DNA of 64,000 nt, from contig DAIQOK010000017.1 of assembly GCA_036787895.1 (NCBI GenBank), positions 12,800-76,799 on the forward strand, in the 5' to 3' direction. Below are positions 1 to 6,921 of this stretch, piece by piece; the first letter of the stretch is position 1; every line of letters starts with the position of its first letter. The notes under the pieces are model-generated. The model saw nothing but the letters and a program-made list of their open reading frames with translations, did not search any database and was not told the origin of the DNA. The stretch is from UBA7662 sp036787895 (GTDB lineage Bacteria > Bacteroidota > Bacteroidia > UBA7662). The translations under genes were made by a program, and so were the position numbers.

Positions 1-474
1 AATGCTGACATCGGTGCCGCGGGGATTAAAAAGGCTGAGTCGGTGGGCTTCAATGAACATGGGTGAAGCCACATAGGGTCGTGCGGTGAGAAAAGCCGGA
101 TTGAAGCGTTCTACATGACCAACCTGCACTTTCACATTGGCTTCGGCAGCCAAGCGTATCAGCTGGCGGGCTTCTTCGACAGTATTGGTGATAGGCTTTT
201 CGATGAAAACGTGCTTCAATTTGCGCATGGCCAGCAAGGCACAATCGTAATGCGACAGGGTAGGGGTAACGATATCGACTATGTCAACTGCATCCACTAA
301 ATCTTCCAGCTTTTTAAAGCGGGGAAGCCCAAAAACGTCTTCTACTTTGGCAGCATTTTCATCGTTTGGGTCATAGAACCCCACCAGGTCGAAAATTTCG
401 GGCGACAGGCCGATACAGCGTAAATGGACTTTTCCCAGGTGACCGGCACCGAGTACCCCGATTTTTAGCTTCAT
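1..474 (-). CDS. Gfo/Idh/MocA-family NAD(P)-dependent oxidoreductase, C-terminus cut by window edge
   Basis: The first 158 residues of a sugar or nucleotide-sugar dehydrogenase; the gene runs off the left edge. The N-terminus is a Rossmann fold with GAGHLG at residues 9-14, followed by the family motif EKP at 92-94 (the Lys is catalytic in this family) and GHVERFNP at 119-126. The last motif resembles UDP-GlcNAc 3-dehydrogenases of the GnnA/WlbA type, so a role in surface polysaccharide or lipid A sugar synthesis is possible but not shown. The ATG at 474 is the only sensible start. A TATTTTCG box (TAnnTTCG, one base from the Bacteroidetes -7 consensus) lies at 494-501 on the same strand. It is transcribed divergently from pcm. 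Confidence 0.9.
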   Translation of the reverse strand, partial: MKLKIGVLGAGHLGKVHLRCIGLSPEIFDLVGFYDPNDENAAKVEDVFGLPRFKKLEDLVDAVDIVDIVTPTLSHYDCALLAMRKLKHVFIEKPITNTVEEARQLIRLAAEANVKVQVGHVERFNPAFLTARPYVASPMFIEAHRLSLFNPRGTDVSI

Positions 475-588
475 GTGGTAGTTTTGATAGCTGCGAAAAT
501 AGTTTGATTAGTCGGTAAAATGGCAAATGGCCGGTATAAAATGCATAAAAGTGGGAAAGTCAGCTCCCTTTCTGTCGCGGAGCTTGCG

Positions 589-596
589 TATGTTTG
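589..596 (+). promoter_or_regulatory. Bacteroidetes -7 box for pcm
   Basis: TATGTTTG matches TAnnTTTG exactly and ends six bases before the ATG at 603, so the transcript would start at or next to the start codon. No clear -33 box is seen 19 bases upstream. The box overlaps an in-frame TTG at 594, which argues against that TTG as the translation start. Confidence 0.6.
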
Positions 597-602
597 CAAA
601 CC

Positions 603-1271
603 ATGACAGCCCCTGCCAATACCTCCTTCCCCGATACGTTTAAGCACAAAGGCCTTCGCAAAAAACTGGTCGAAACACTACGCCAGAAAGGTATTACCGA
701 TGAAAGTGTGCTCGAGGCCATCAACAGCGTCCCAAGGCATCTTTTTCTGGAAACAGCCTTCCTTGAGCTGGCTTACGACGATCGGGCTATGCCGATTGGT
801 GAAGGTCAAACCATCAGTCAGCCCTTTACGGTGGCTTTTCAGAGTCAGTTGCTGGAGCTGAAAAAGCGCGACAAAGTACTGGAAATAGGCACCGGCTCAG
901 GTTATCAGGCGTGTGTTCTCGAAAAACTAGGAGCCAAAGTTTACAGCATCGAACGCCAGCGAAAACTGTACGAAAAGACGAAAAAGTTGCTCACTGCCAT
1001 GGGGTACAAGATCAATTGTTATTTCGGCGATGGTACCCTGGGATTGCCTTCCTTCGCGCCTTTTGACAAAATTATTGTTACTGCAGGTGCACCTGTCGTA
1101 CCGCAATCGCTCACCGAGCAGCTTAAACCTGGCGGTATACTCGTCATTCCAGTCGGCGACGAAGCTAACCAACAAATGCTCCGCCTACGCAAACTCCCCG
1201 ACGGCAGCACGGTGCATGAGGAGTTTGATAGCTTTAAGTTTGTCCCGTTATTGGGGAAACAGGGTTGGTAG
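603..1271 (+). CDS. pcm: Protein-L-isoaspartate O-methyltransferase
   Basis: SAM-dependent repair enzyme that methylates the alpha-carboxyl of L-isoaspartyl residues in aged proteins, allowing their return to aspartate. At 222 residues it has the usual family length. GEGQTISQP at residues 66-74 is the PCMT substrate motif, and EIGTGSGYQ at 94-102 is the SAM-binding loop. I chose the ATG at 603 because an upstream in-frame TTG at 594 lies inside the promoter box. The gene is probably monocistronic and converges on smpB across a 132-base spacer. Cytoplasmic; identification is secure. Confidence 0.95.
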   Translation: MTAPANTSFPDTFKHKGLRKKLVETLRQKGITDESVLEAINSVPRHLFLETAFLELAYDDRAMPIGEGQTISQPFTVAFQSQLLELKKRDKVLEIGTGSGYQACVLEKLGAKVYSIERQRKLYEKTKKLLTAMGYKINCYFGDGTLGLPSFAPFDKIIVTAGAPVVPQSLTEQLKPGGILVIPVGDEANQQMLRLRKLPDGSTVHEEFDSFKFVPLLGKQGW

Positions 1272-1403
1272 GTTATAATTCAAAATTGCAAGTTCAAAAT
1301 TCAAAATTGCAGGCGAATTCCAGGTACCGTTGACGTTTTGGTTCGAGCATCGAACCAAAAAAACCAATAATTTGGAATTTGAAATTTCAAATTTGGAATT
1401 AAG
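1272..1403. repeat. Convergent spacer with direct and inverted repeats
   Basis: The AT-rich gap between the ends of pcm and smpB. A 12-base direct repeat, TTCAAAATTGCA, occurs at 1279-1290 and 1300-1311. A perfect 11-bp hairpin lies at 1336-1360 (TTTTGGTTCGA, loop GCA). A palindromic run built from AATTTGAAATTTCAAATT lies around 1376-1394. The hairpin may act as a terminator for both genes, but it has no U-tract after the stem on either strand, so this is only inferred. No ORF is present. Confidence 0.5.
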
Positions 1404-1856
1404 CTAAGCTTGTTCCCCGCGAGCAAGTTCCCGCTTCACATCCTTCTCCTTAGTCGCATCCCGCTTATCATGGGTTTTTTTACCGCGGGCGAGGGCAATA
1501 TGGAGTTTGGCGAAGCCTCTTTCGTTGAAGGCCAATTTTACAGGTATAATCGATAAGCCTTTTTCTTTGACCCGGTGCTCGAGCTTGCGTAATTCCTGTT
1601 TGTTGAGTAACAAAATTCGGTCGCGCAGGGGTTCGTGGTTTAAATAGGAGGCTTCTTTGTAGGTGGAAATATGAAGGTTGCGAACCAGCAGTTTGCCCGA
1701 CTGAAACACACAATAGGCGTCGCTGATATTGGCTTTGCCAGCCCGAATAGATTTAATCTCACTGCCGGTCAAGACCATGCCTGCTTCGAACTGCTGGAGT
1801 AGCTCATATTCGAAAGAGGCTCTTCTATTAACGATATGGATGTGGGCCGTGGCCAT
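1404..1856 (-). CDS. smpB: SsrA-binding protein SmpB
   Basis: Binds tmRNA and delivers it to stalled ribosomes in trans-translation. The 150-residue protein has the complete SmpB fold: the early NRRASFEYEL segment, the GSEIKSIRAGK motif around residues 31-41, ISDAYC, and a basic C-terminal tail (GKKTHDKRDATKEKD) that occupies the mRNA channel. Length and order match the family. The tmRNA gene itself is not in this window. The promoter box at 1864-1871 sits seven bases upstream of the ATG. Confidence 0.97.
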   Translation of the reverse strand: MATAHIHIVNRRASFEYELLQQFEAGMVLTGSEIKSIRAGKANISDAYCVFQSGKLLVRNLHISTYKEASYLNHEPLRDRILLLNKQELRKLEHRVKEKGLSIIPVKLAFNERGFAKLHIALARGKKTHDKRDATKEKDVKRELARGEQA

Positions 1857-1863
1857 GGGGCTG

Positions 1864-1871
1864 CAAAAATA
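1864..1871 (-). promoter_or_regulatory. Bacteroidetes -7 box for smpB
   Basis: TATTTTTG on the minus strand, a full TAnnTTTG match, seven bases from the smpB ATG. A TTG-type -33 box is not evident at the usual spacing. Confidence 0.5.
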
Positions 1872-1904
1872 GGGAAATAAAGCTTGGAAAGGGCTTGGAC
1901 TGCA

Positions 1905-2297
1905 TCAACGGATACTGTCGAACAACTGGCTTATTCTTTCCTTTTTTAGGATTTTTTGTCCCTGCCTTCCGCTGGCGACCAAACGATCGCCTATTCGGGC
2001 CTCGTAGGCACAAATCACATGATTGCCGGTAATACTTTCAAGAATGGCAGTGAATTGAACTATTTGTCCGATTAAAGCCGGACTTCTATGCTCTACGGTG
2101 ACAAAAGTGCCAATACCCTCTTCGTCGGCCTCGCGCATTTCCAAGACAAACTGCCGGCAAACCCATTCTGCTTCCCGGGCTACGGCAAAGGTAGCATATA
2201 CCGGATGCACATTGCCGGTGACGAATGTTGCCGCATCGGCCTCAGTGACCTGGTGACTGATTTGTTTACGATCGCCGATTTGAAAGGGTATTATCAT
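1905..2297 (-). CDS. Hotdog-fold thioesterase-like protein (FlK-like family)
   Basis: A 130-residue soluble protein. It has the size and pattern of single-domain hotdog thioesterases related to fluoroacetyl-CoA thioesterase: VHPVYATFAVAREAEW in the central helix, then TVEHRSPALIGQ and the strand VICAYEARIGDRLVASGRQ. Such proteins hydrolyse acyl-CoA thioesters, but the substrate is unknown here. The ATG overlaps the stop of the upstream DtxR-type regulator by four bases (2294-2297), so the two are translationally coupled and probably form one transcript. The metalloregulator context says nothing direct about the substrate. Confidence 0.7.
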   Translation of the reverse strand: MIIPFQIGDRKQISHQVTEADAATFVTGNVHPVYATFAVAREAEWVCRQFVLEMREADEEGIGTFVTVEHRSPALIGQIVQFTAILESITGNHVICAYEARIGDRLVASGRQGQKILKKERISQLFDSIR

Positions 2298-2962
2298 GAT
2301 TTCTGTACAAAAATACTGCTGCTCACTTGTTTGGAAACGACCAATTCGCGCCCATTAGCGAAACGTATGGTCATGGAGTCATCAAAATCAACCTTTTTGA
2401 GGACAGTAATTTGTTTGCCCAGATTAAGGTTTACCTCATCGAGATACTGCAGGAATTTGGGGTCGTGCTCGAAGACGGCGATGACCATAGCGGTGTCACC
2501 AACAGCCAGTTTGTTTAATAATATCTGGTTGGTTTCGGGCAATTCGCCACTGGCACTGGGGATGAGGTCGCCATGTGGGTCGCTGGTTGGATTGCCAAGG
2601 AAGTTGTCGAGCCGCTGAATAAGTTTGGGTTCGCTGACGTGTTCGAGTTCTTCGGCGATGTCGTGGATTTCATCCCAGCCAAAGTTGAGTTTTTGCACCA
2701 GAAACACCTCCCAAAGCCGATGCCTTCGGATAATAGACAAGGCGGTAAGCCGGCCATCTGCCGTTAGCGTTACACCTTGGTATTTTTTATAATCGATGAG
2801 TTGTTTGGCAGCGAGCTTTTTAAGCATATCCGTCACCGAGGCTGCACGGGTTTGCAGTTGCTCAGCAATAGCATTGGTACTGGCACCCTGTACATCATGC
2901 TCAGTGAGTTTATAAATGGCTTTGAGGTAATTTTCCTCTGTACTGCTGAGTCGGGCCTGCAT
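2294..2962 (-). CDS. DtxR/MntR-family metal-dependent transcriptional regulator
   Basis: A 222-residue iron or manganese sensor. Residues 1-70 form the winged helix (SSTEENYLKAIYKL, then ASVTDMLKKLAAKQLI). The dimerization and metal-binding domain follows, with candidate ligands H81, E85, H100 and H108 in RRHRLWEVFL and DEIHDIAEELEH. GNPTSDPHG at 123-131 is typical of the family. Residues about 150-220 form a FeoA/SH3-like domain. With Fe2+ or Mn2+ bound, these proteins repress metal uptake genes; no transporter target is visible here. Its promoter at 2967-2997 is the best-formed one in the window, and the transcript is probably leaderless. Confidence 0.92.
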   Translation of the reverse strand: MQARLSSTEENYLKAIYKLTEHDVQGASTNAIAEQLQTRAASVTDMLKKLAAKQLIDYKKYQGVTLTADGRLTALSIIRRHRLWEVFLVQKLNFGWDEIHDIAEELEHVSEPKLIQRLDNFLGNPTSDPHGDLIPSASGELPETNQILLNKLAVGDTAMVIAVFEHDPKFLQYLDEVNLNLGKQITVLKKVDFDDSMTIRFANGRELVVSKQVSSSIFVQKS

Positions 2963-2966
2963 GTGG

Positions 2967-2997
2967 CAAAACTAAAACACATCATCCCGCTATCAAA
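2967..2997 (-). promoter_or_regulatory. Complete Bacteroidetes promoter of the DtxR-type gene
   Basis: On the minus strand: TTTG (-33 box, 2997-2994), a 19-base spacer, then TAGTTTTG (-7 box, 2974-2967). Both boxes and the spacing match the published Bacteroidetes consensus. Only four bases separate the -7 box from the ATG at 2962. Confidence 0.75.
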
Positions 2998-3128
2998 GTG
3001 AAATGTTGACGGATGCTTGAGACTGGAGACTTAAGATGGGATGACTAGGCTGTCAAGTCCTGATATAGGTGAACAGTTTGGGTTGATGTTTTCACGAAAG
3101 TGATTGTAGCTTATGATGCTGGTTCTCC

Positions 3129-3266
3129 GGTCCACCGCTTCGCTGCCCACATGCCTCTTCGAGGCGGTCGACACGCTTCGCGACCTCATTTTTTCTGAAC
3201 TGCGGTGGACAGCGGAGCGTGTGGACCTTTCGCGCAGCGAAAAAGTGGACAGTGAAGCAGTGGGCC
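3129..3266. repeat. REP-like palindromic repeat cluster
   Basis: This non-coding segment carries a GC-rich repeat unit in both orientations. GTGGACAGCGGAGC at 3205-3218 recurs as GTGGACAGTGAAGC at 3245-3258. The inverted form, GCTTCGCTGCCCAC, is at 3137-3150. GTCCACCGC (3130-3138) is the exact complement of GCGGTGGAC (3202-3210). A perfect 6-bp hairpin (TTTCGC, loop GCA, GCGAAA) at 3228-3242 sits between the two direct copies. Together they could fold into a large cruciform or stem. The arrangement resembles REP/BIME elements, but copy number elsewhere in the genome cannot be seen. The rest of 2998-3333 holds nothing else recognisable. Confidence 0.6.
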
Positions 3267-3333
3267 AATGTGCCATTTTCTGACTTGCAACGCAGTATTT
3301 GAAAATATTAACAAAAATATTTAACATAGTACC

Positions 3334-3363
3334 TTGCATAAACAAGTACCATTTATACCTTTG
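3334..3363 (+). promoter_or_regulatory. Bacteroidetes promoter of the PadR-PspC operon
   Basis: TTG at 3334-3336, a 19-base spacer, and TACCTTTG at 3356-3363. The ATG of the PadR gene follows 22 bases later at 3386, so this transcript has a short leader. GTACC occurs at 3329-3333, 3346-3350 and 3364-3368, flanking and overlapping the promoter, and could be part of an operator; that is a guess. Confidence 0.7.
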
Positions 3364-3385
3364 TACCATACATAGCAAGTTAGCC

Positions 3386-3736
3386 ATGCAAACAGAAAAC
3401 ACATCTACCCAAATGCGCAAGGGCACCCTGGAGTACTGCATACTCCTGGTGATTTCCCGCGGGGAGGTGTACACATCCGACCTGATCGACGAGCTGAAAT
3501 CGGCACGTTTTATTGTGGTTGAGGGTACACTTTATCCCTTGCTCAACCGGCTCCAGAAATCGGGTTATCTCGATTATACCTGGAAAGAATCGTCGGCCGG
3601 CCCGCCCCGTAAATACTACCGCCTCACCGAAGCCGGTACATCTTTTCTCAATGCACTCAATGCCACCTGGAAAGAACTGAGTGACTCCATCAATCTGATA
3701 ATTGCCAACACCCAAAAAACCACTGGCCATGAATAA
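3386..3736 (+). CDS. PadR-family transcriptional regulator
   Basis: A 116-residue winged-helix repressor of the short PadR type (s1). Diagnostic features are MRKGTLEYCILLVISRGEVYTSDL at the N-terminus, VVEGTLYPLLNRLQKSGYL in the recognition helix and wing, and the conserved GPPRKYYRLTEAG. I start at the ATG 3386 (MQTEN); an ATG ten codons later is possible. It overlaps the next gene, a two-copy PspC membrane protein, by eight bases. PadR proteins commonly regulate an adjacent membrane protein or transporter operon and their own transcription, so the PspC protein is the likely partner or target. The ligand is unknown. Confidence 0.92.
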   Translation: MQTENTSTQMRKGTLEYCILLVISRGEVYTSDLIDELKSARFIVVEGTLYPLLNRLQKSGYLDYTWKESSAGPPRKYYRLTEAGTSFLNALNATWKELSDSINLIIANTQKTTGHE

Positions 3737-5537
3737 AACCGTCACATTTAACCTCAACGGACTGGTATTTACCATCGAGGAGGACGGCTATGCCCTGCTG
3801 AAACAGTATCTCGACACGGTGAAAGCCTATTTTGCCCGCCAAGCCGACGGCCTGGAAATCGTGAGTGAAATCGAAGCCCGCATTGCTGAAAAATTCCGTC
3901 ATGCCCTCGAAGCCAATGCTCGCCAGGTGCTGTATGCCGCCGATATAAACCAATTGATAACCGAAATGGGTACGGTCGATGATTTCGAAGCCTTCGAAGC
4001 CGATGAGTTTGGGGAATATAGCCAAACTGAACCTTCTTATGCTGCTCCTGCCAAGCCGGCACGGCTCTTCCGCACCAGTTACAACCGCATACTCGCAGGT
4101 GTTGCCAATGGCTTGGCAGTATATCTGAAAGCCGATGTAAGTTTGGTACGCCTGCTCTTTATTTTGAGTACCATCTTTTTGGCCGGTTTTGGTTTGATAC
4201 TTTATCTCGTTTTGTGGATAGCGGTGCCAGAGACCGACGAACCGCTTCCAACTTCAGTAGAAACCGGAGATAAATCCCGTAAGGGCGCCCGTTTGTACCG
4301 TGATGCCGACGACAAAGTGCTCGGTGGTGTATCGGCAGGATTAGCTGCTTATCTAAACATTGATCCTTTGGCTGTTCGTCTGCTCTTTATTATTGCCACA
4401 GTGTGGGGTGGCTTCGGCGTGCTGGCGTATTTGCTGCTTTGGATAGCTATGCCGGCTGCACGTAGTCTGGCGCAAAAGGTAGAAATGCGCGGCCAGGAGG
4501 CCAATTTGGCGAATATGAAGGATGCCCACCAACTAAAAGAGGACGACAAACCCAAAACCATGTTGGCGCGTTTACTCGCCTTGCCGGTAGATTTGATCCG
4601 GGTGATGGCGCGGGGCATCGAAAAGCTGATTAGCAGTTTGTCGGGCATACTCCGCATTTTCGGCGGCGGCTTTTTCATCTTCTTCAGTGGGGTGGTCTTG
4701 TTTACGCTGGTCACCATGCTTAGCGTCATGATTGCCTATTTCGCCGGTTATGTGGATACGAGTGAAATTCCTTTTCCGCTCGAAGCGCTGAGTGGTTCGG
4801 TGGTCTCCGATATCATCATCGCCATACTGGCCTTTTTGCTGATACTCATTCCCATGCTTTATGTGCTCTACCTGGGCATACGGTTGTTGCTCAACCGCAA
4901 ACTGTTTCGTCGCCCGGTAATTTTCATTGGCGCCTGGGTTTGGGCAGGGGTGGTGGTACTGTGTTTTGCGATGGGGATGCGTACCGTGCTGCAGTTTCAG
5001 AGCGAAGGAAGCATCACGCAGGAACATAAATATGTGCTTTCAAAACAAGAGACTGTTGAATTTCGGCCGATGCCCCACGAGGATGGGGAAAGTTTTGGCT
5101 GGATTCGCACCGAATGGGTAGCCAGTGATAACGATTCCATACTGGTTATAAAAAAACGTATCATATCGCGGGGATCTTCACTCGAAAATGCGCGTCAAAA
5201 TGCTATCATGGTTGATTATCGCATCGAAAAAAACGATACGCTAATCACGCTGGCGCCGGGAATCGATTTCAAATCCGGTGCGCGTTTCCGGGGGCAGCAG
5301 GTGGAGCTCGAGATTTATCTCCCCAAAAACCGCCCGGTTCGCATTGATAACCGCTATTACTGGGACAATGAAATAGTGAACTTCCGCGACATTGAATTGG
5401 GCGAGATGGAAACCTTCATCCTTACCGACGAAGGTCTGAAATGTCTGAGTTGTAAGCCAAAAATAAGGGAAGAGGAGGAGGAAGACGAGGCCTTGGCACC
5501 CAAACCAGATGCCCCGAATGCACCAGCTACCTTATAG
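3729..5537 (+). CDS. PspC-domain membrane protein with two PspC copies
   Basis: A 602-residue inner-membrane protein. The N-terminal roughly 100 residues are soluble and acidic (MNKTVTFNLNG onwards). Two PspC repeats follow, each a short amphipathic stretch plus a hydrophobic helix: RILAGVANGLAVYLKAD to YLVLWIAVPE (about 110-165) and VLGGVSAGLAAYLNID to YLLLWIAMP (about 195-243). Three further membrane segments lie between residues about 310 and 425, and a hydrophilic C-terminus ends in an EEEEED-type acidic run. In E. coli PspC senses envelope stress; in Bacteroidetes this architecture beside a PadR gene is common but functionally undefined. Translation is coupled to PadR by an eight-base overlap. 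The upstream in-frame AUG-like start at 3702 lies inside PadR and is unlikely. Confidence 0.88.
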   Translation: MNKTVTFNLNGLVFTIEEDGYALLKQYLDTVKAYFARQADGLEIVSEIEARIAEKFRHALEANARQVLYAADINQLITEMGTVDDFEAFEADEFGEYSQTEPSYAAPAKPARLFRTSYNRILAGVANGLAVYLKADVSLVRLLFILSTIFLAGFGLILYLVLWIAVPETDEPLPTSVETGDKSRKGARLYRDADDKVLGGVSAGLAAYLNIDPLAVRLLFIIATVWGGFGVLAYLLLWIAMPAARSLAQKVEMRGQEANLANMKDAHQLKEDDKPKTMLARLLALPVDLIRVMARGIEKLISSLSGILRIFGGGFFIFFSGVVLFTLVTMLSVMIAYFAGYVDTSEIPFPLEALSGSVVSDIIIAILAFLLILIPMLYVLYLGIRLLLNRKLFRRPVIFIGAWVWAGVVVLCFAMGMRTVLQFQSEGSITQEHKYVLSKQETVEFRPMPHEDGESFGWIRTEWVASDNDSILVIKKRIISRGSSLENARQNAIMVDYRIEKNDTLITLAPGIDFKSGARFRGQQVELEIYLPKNRPVRIDNRYYWDNEIVNFRDIELGEMETFILTDEGLKCLSCKPKIREEEEEDEALAPKPDAPNAPATL

Positions 5538-5622
5538 TCAGGTATTACGACTTAAACATCAAAACCACCCACTTACAGGCAGCCACTAACTGCCGGTAAA
5601 TAGATCAGATTTCGCTTCAGAG

Positions 5623-5655
5623 CCCTGCCGTCGGGAGATAGCAGGGTTTGTTTTT
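5623..5655 (+). terminator. Probable intrinsic terminator after the PspC gene
   Basis: CCCTGC at 5623-5628 pairs with GCAGGG at 5641-5646, followed by TTTGTTTTT. The 12-base loop is long, so efficiency is uncertain. The position, 85 bases after the PspC stop and before the convergent corA, fits. Confidence 0.5.
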
Positions 5656-5749
5656 ACCAGCGATTTTTCCGGGCCGTATACCATTTGGCCGGGTTGTCGT
5701 GGATGTAGCGGATGATTTGATCGATTTGCTCCAACGGCGTTTTTTCAAA
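5654..5749 (-). pseudogene. C-terminal remnant of a REP-associated (IS200-like) tyrosine transposase
   Basis: Thirty-one codons directly after the corA stop, in the same frame, ending in TAA at 5656-5654. They read FEKTPLEQIDQ, IIRYIHDNPAKW, YTARKNRW. The motif YIxxNPAKW is the conserved C-terminal end of Y1-type transposases, including the single-copy REP-associated (RAYT) family. No catalytic His-x-His or Tyr domain is nearby, so this is a decayed 3' fragment, not an active element. Either the corA stop now sits at an old insertion junction, or the frame match is chance. It may relate to the REP-like cluster 2.4 kb away (inference). Confidence 0.6.
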
Positions 5750-6859
5750 TCACCATTTCCCAAACCATCCCCGCCGCCAAAACAATATCAATAAACCCAC
5801 GGCGGTGATAAACATAAATGATAAAACGGCGACATATCCGTATGGGCTGTACAATTCAGGCATATTCCACGGCAGGGCCTGGCCGTTTTCGGCCTGGCGG
5901 GCGAAATTCATGCCGTACAGGCCGGCCACAAAACTGAGGGGAATAAATATGGCCGATAACATGGTCAACACCTTCATGATTTCATTCATGCGGTTGCTCA
6001 CATTGGCCATATATAAGTCCATGAGGTTGGCTGCTACTTCCCTGTAGTTTTCCACCAGGTCCATAAGGGTGCTTACATGGTCGTACAAATCGCGCAGGTA
6101 TATTTCCAGGTTATCTTGTTTGTTGAGGTGGTCGTGCCGGATGAGGTTATTGATTTTTTCCCTTTCCGGCCAAACGATCCGCCGCACATCCATCAACTCG
6201 TGCTTCAGCTGAAGTATCTGGTTGCGGTGTTTTCGTTCGGCATTGGCCAAGAGCTGGTCTTCGAGCTTTTCAAGTTGACCATCAATATCCGATACCACCG
6301 AAAAATAATTATCGACTACAGCGTCAAAAATGGCATAAACGAGGTATTCTGATTTGCGTTTGCGCATGGGCATACGTTCGTCACGTATCCGATCACGCAC
6401 CGGCTCGAGCACATCGTCGTAGGTATGTTGGATGGTGATGAGTACATTGCCGCATAGAAAAAGGCTGAGCTGTTCGTTATGTAATTTCCGGCCATCGGGG
6501 CTGTACAACATGCGGCTGATGGCATAGAGGTGCCCAAAATTATATTCCACTTTGGGTTGTTGCTGACTGCCAATATCCTCCAGTTCGAGCGGATGAATGG
6601 AGAATTGTTTTTCCAGCCAATCGTAGAGCTGCGGGTCTAGGACGCCGCGTATGTCCACCCAGATGGTGTGTTCGCCATGGCTGGCAATAATTTCTTCTAC
6701 CCGGGCATAGCTCACATCAGCTTCTTCGAGATGATAATCCGGCGAATGGGCATGAATAAAAATCCGGGTAGGCAGGGCGTTGGTGGGGATGAAAATGGTG
6801 CCCGGTTTGGCGCCAATTTTAGCTTTATTATAGCGGAATCGGTTGCGGTGCTGACTCAT
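5750..6859 (-). CDS. corA: CorA-family magnesium/cobalt transport protein
   Basis: Inner-membrane Mg2+ channel, a pentamer in characterised members. The 369-residue protein has the large N-terminal cytoplasmic domain (residues 1-290), the long stalk helix (about 235-305), and two C-terminal membrane helices (about 297-315 and 340-361). The signature YGMNF is at 315-319, with GMN at 316-318. The periplasmic loop after GMN is acidic and aromatic as usual. The C-terminus is basic (RRGWFGKW). The upstream sequence TATCTTTA at 6865-6872 (minus strand), five bases from the ATG, is one base off the -7 consensus. The transposase remnant lies immediately downstream in frame. Confidence 0.96.
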   Translation of the reverse strand: MSQHRNRFRYNKAKIGAKPGTIFIPTNALPTRIFIHAHSPDYHLEEADVSYARVEEIIASHGEHTIWVDIRGVLDPQLYDWLEKQFSIHPLELEDIGSQQQPKVEYNFGHLYAISRMLYSPDGRKLHNEQLSLFLCGNVLITIQHTYDDVLEPVRDRIRDERMPMRKRKSEYLVYAIFDAVVDNYFSVVSDIDGQLEKLEDQLLANAERKHRNQILQLKHELMDVRRIVWPEREKINNLIRHDHLNKQDNLEIYLRDLYDHVSTLMDLVENYREVAANLMDLYMANVSNRMNEIMKVLTMLSAIFIPLSFVAGLYGMNFARQAENGQALPWNMPELYSPYGYVAVLSFMFITAVGLLILFWRRGWFGKW

Positions 6860-6921
6860 ATCCCTAAAGATAGGAAAGCCCTTTCATACGTGCTTAGCCC
6901 CTTTTGCGTTATCTTCGTCTT

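Noticed and set aside
594..602. TTG at 594 as the pcm start codon
   Set aside because: It lies inside the TATGTTTG promoter box, so it would be upstream of the predicted transcript start; the ATG at 603 is preferred.
2088..2618. A 176-codon plus-strand frame across the thioesterase and DtxR-type genes
   Set aside because: It spans two well-supported minus-strand genes and encodes no coherent domain.
3299..3385. N-terminal extension of the PadR gene to 3299
   Set aside because: It would begin upstream of the promoter boxes at 3334-3363 and adds no conserved sequence; the ATG at 3386 gives the normal PadR N-terminus.
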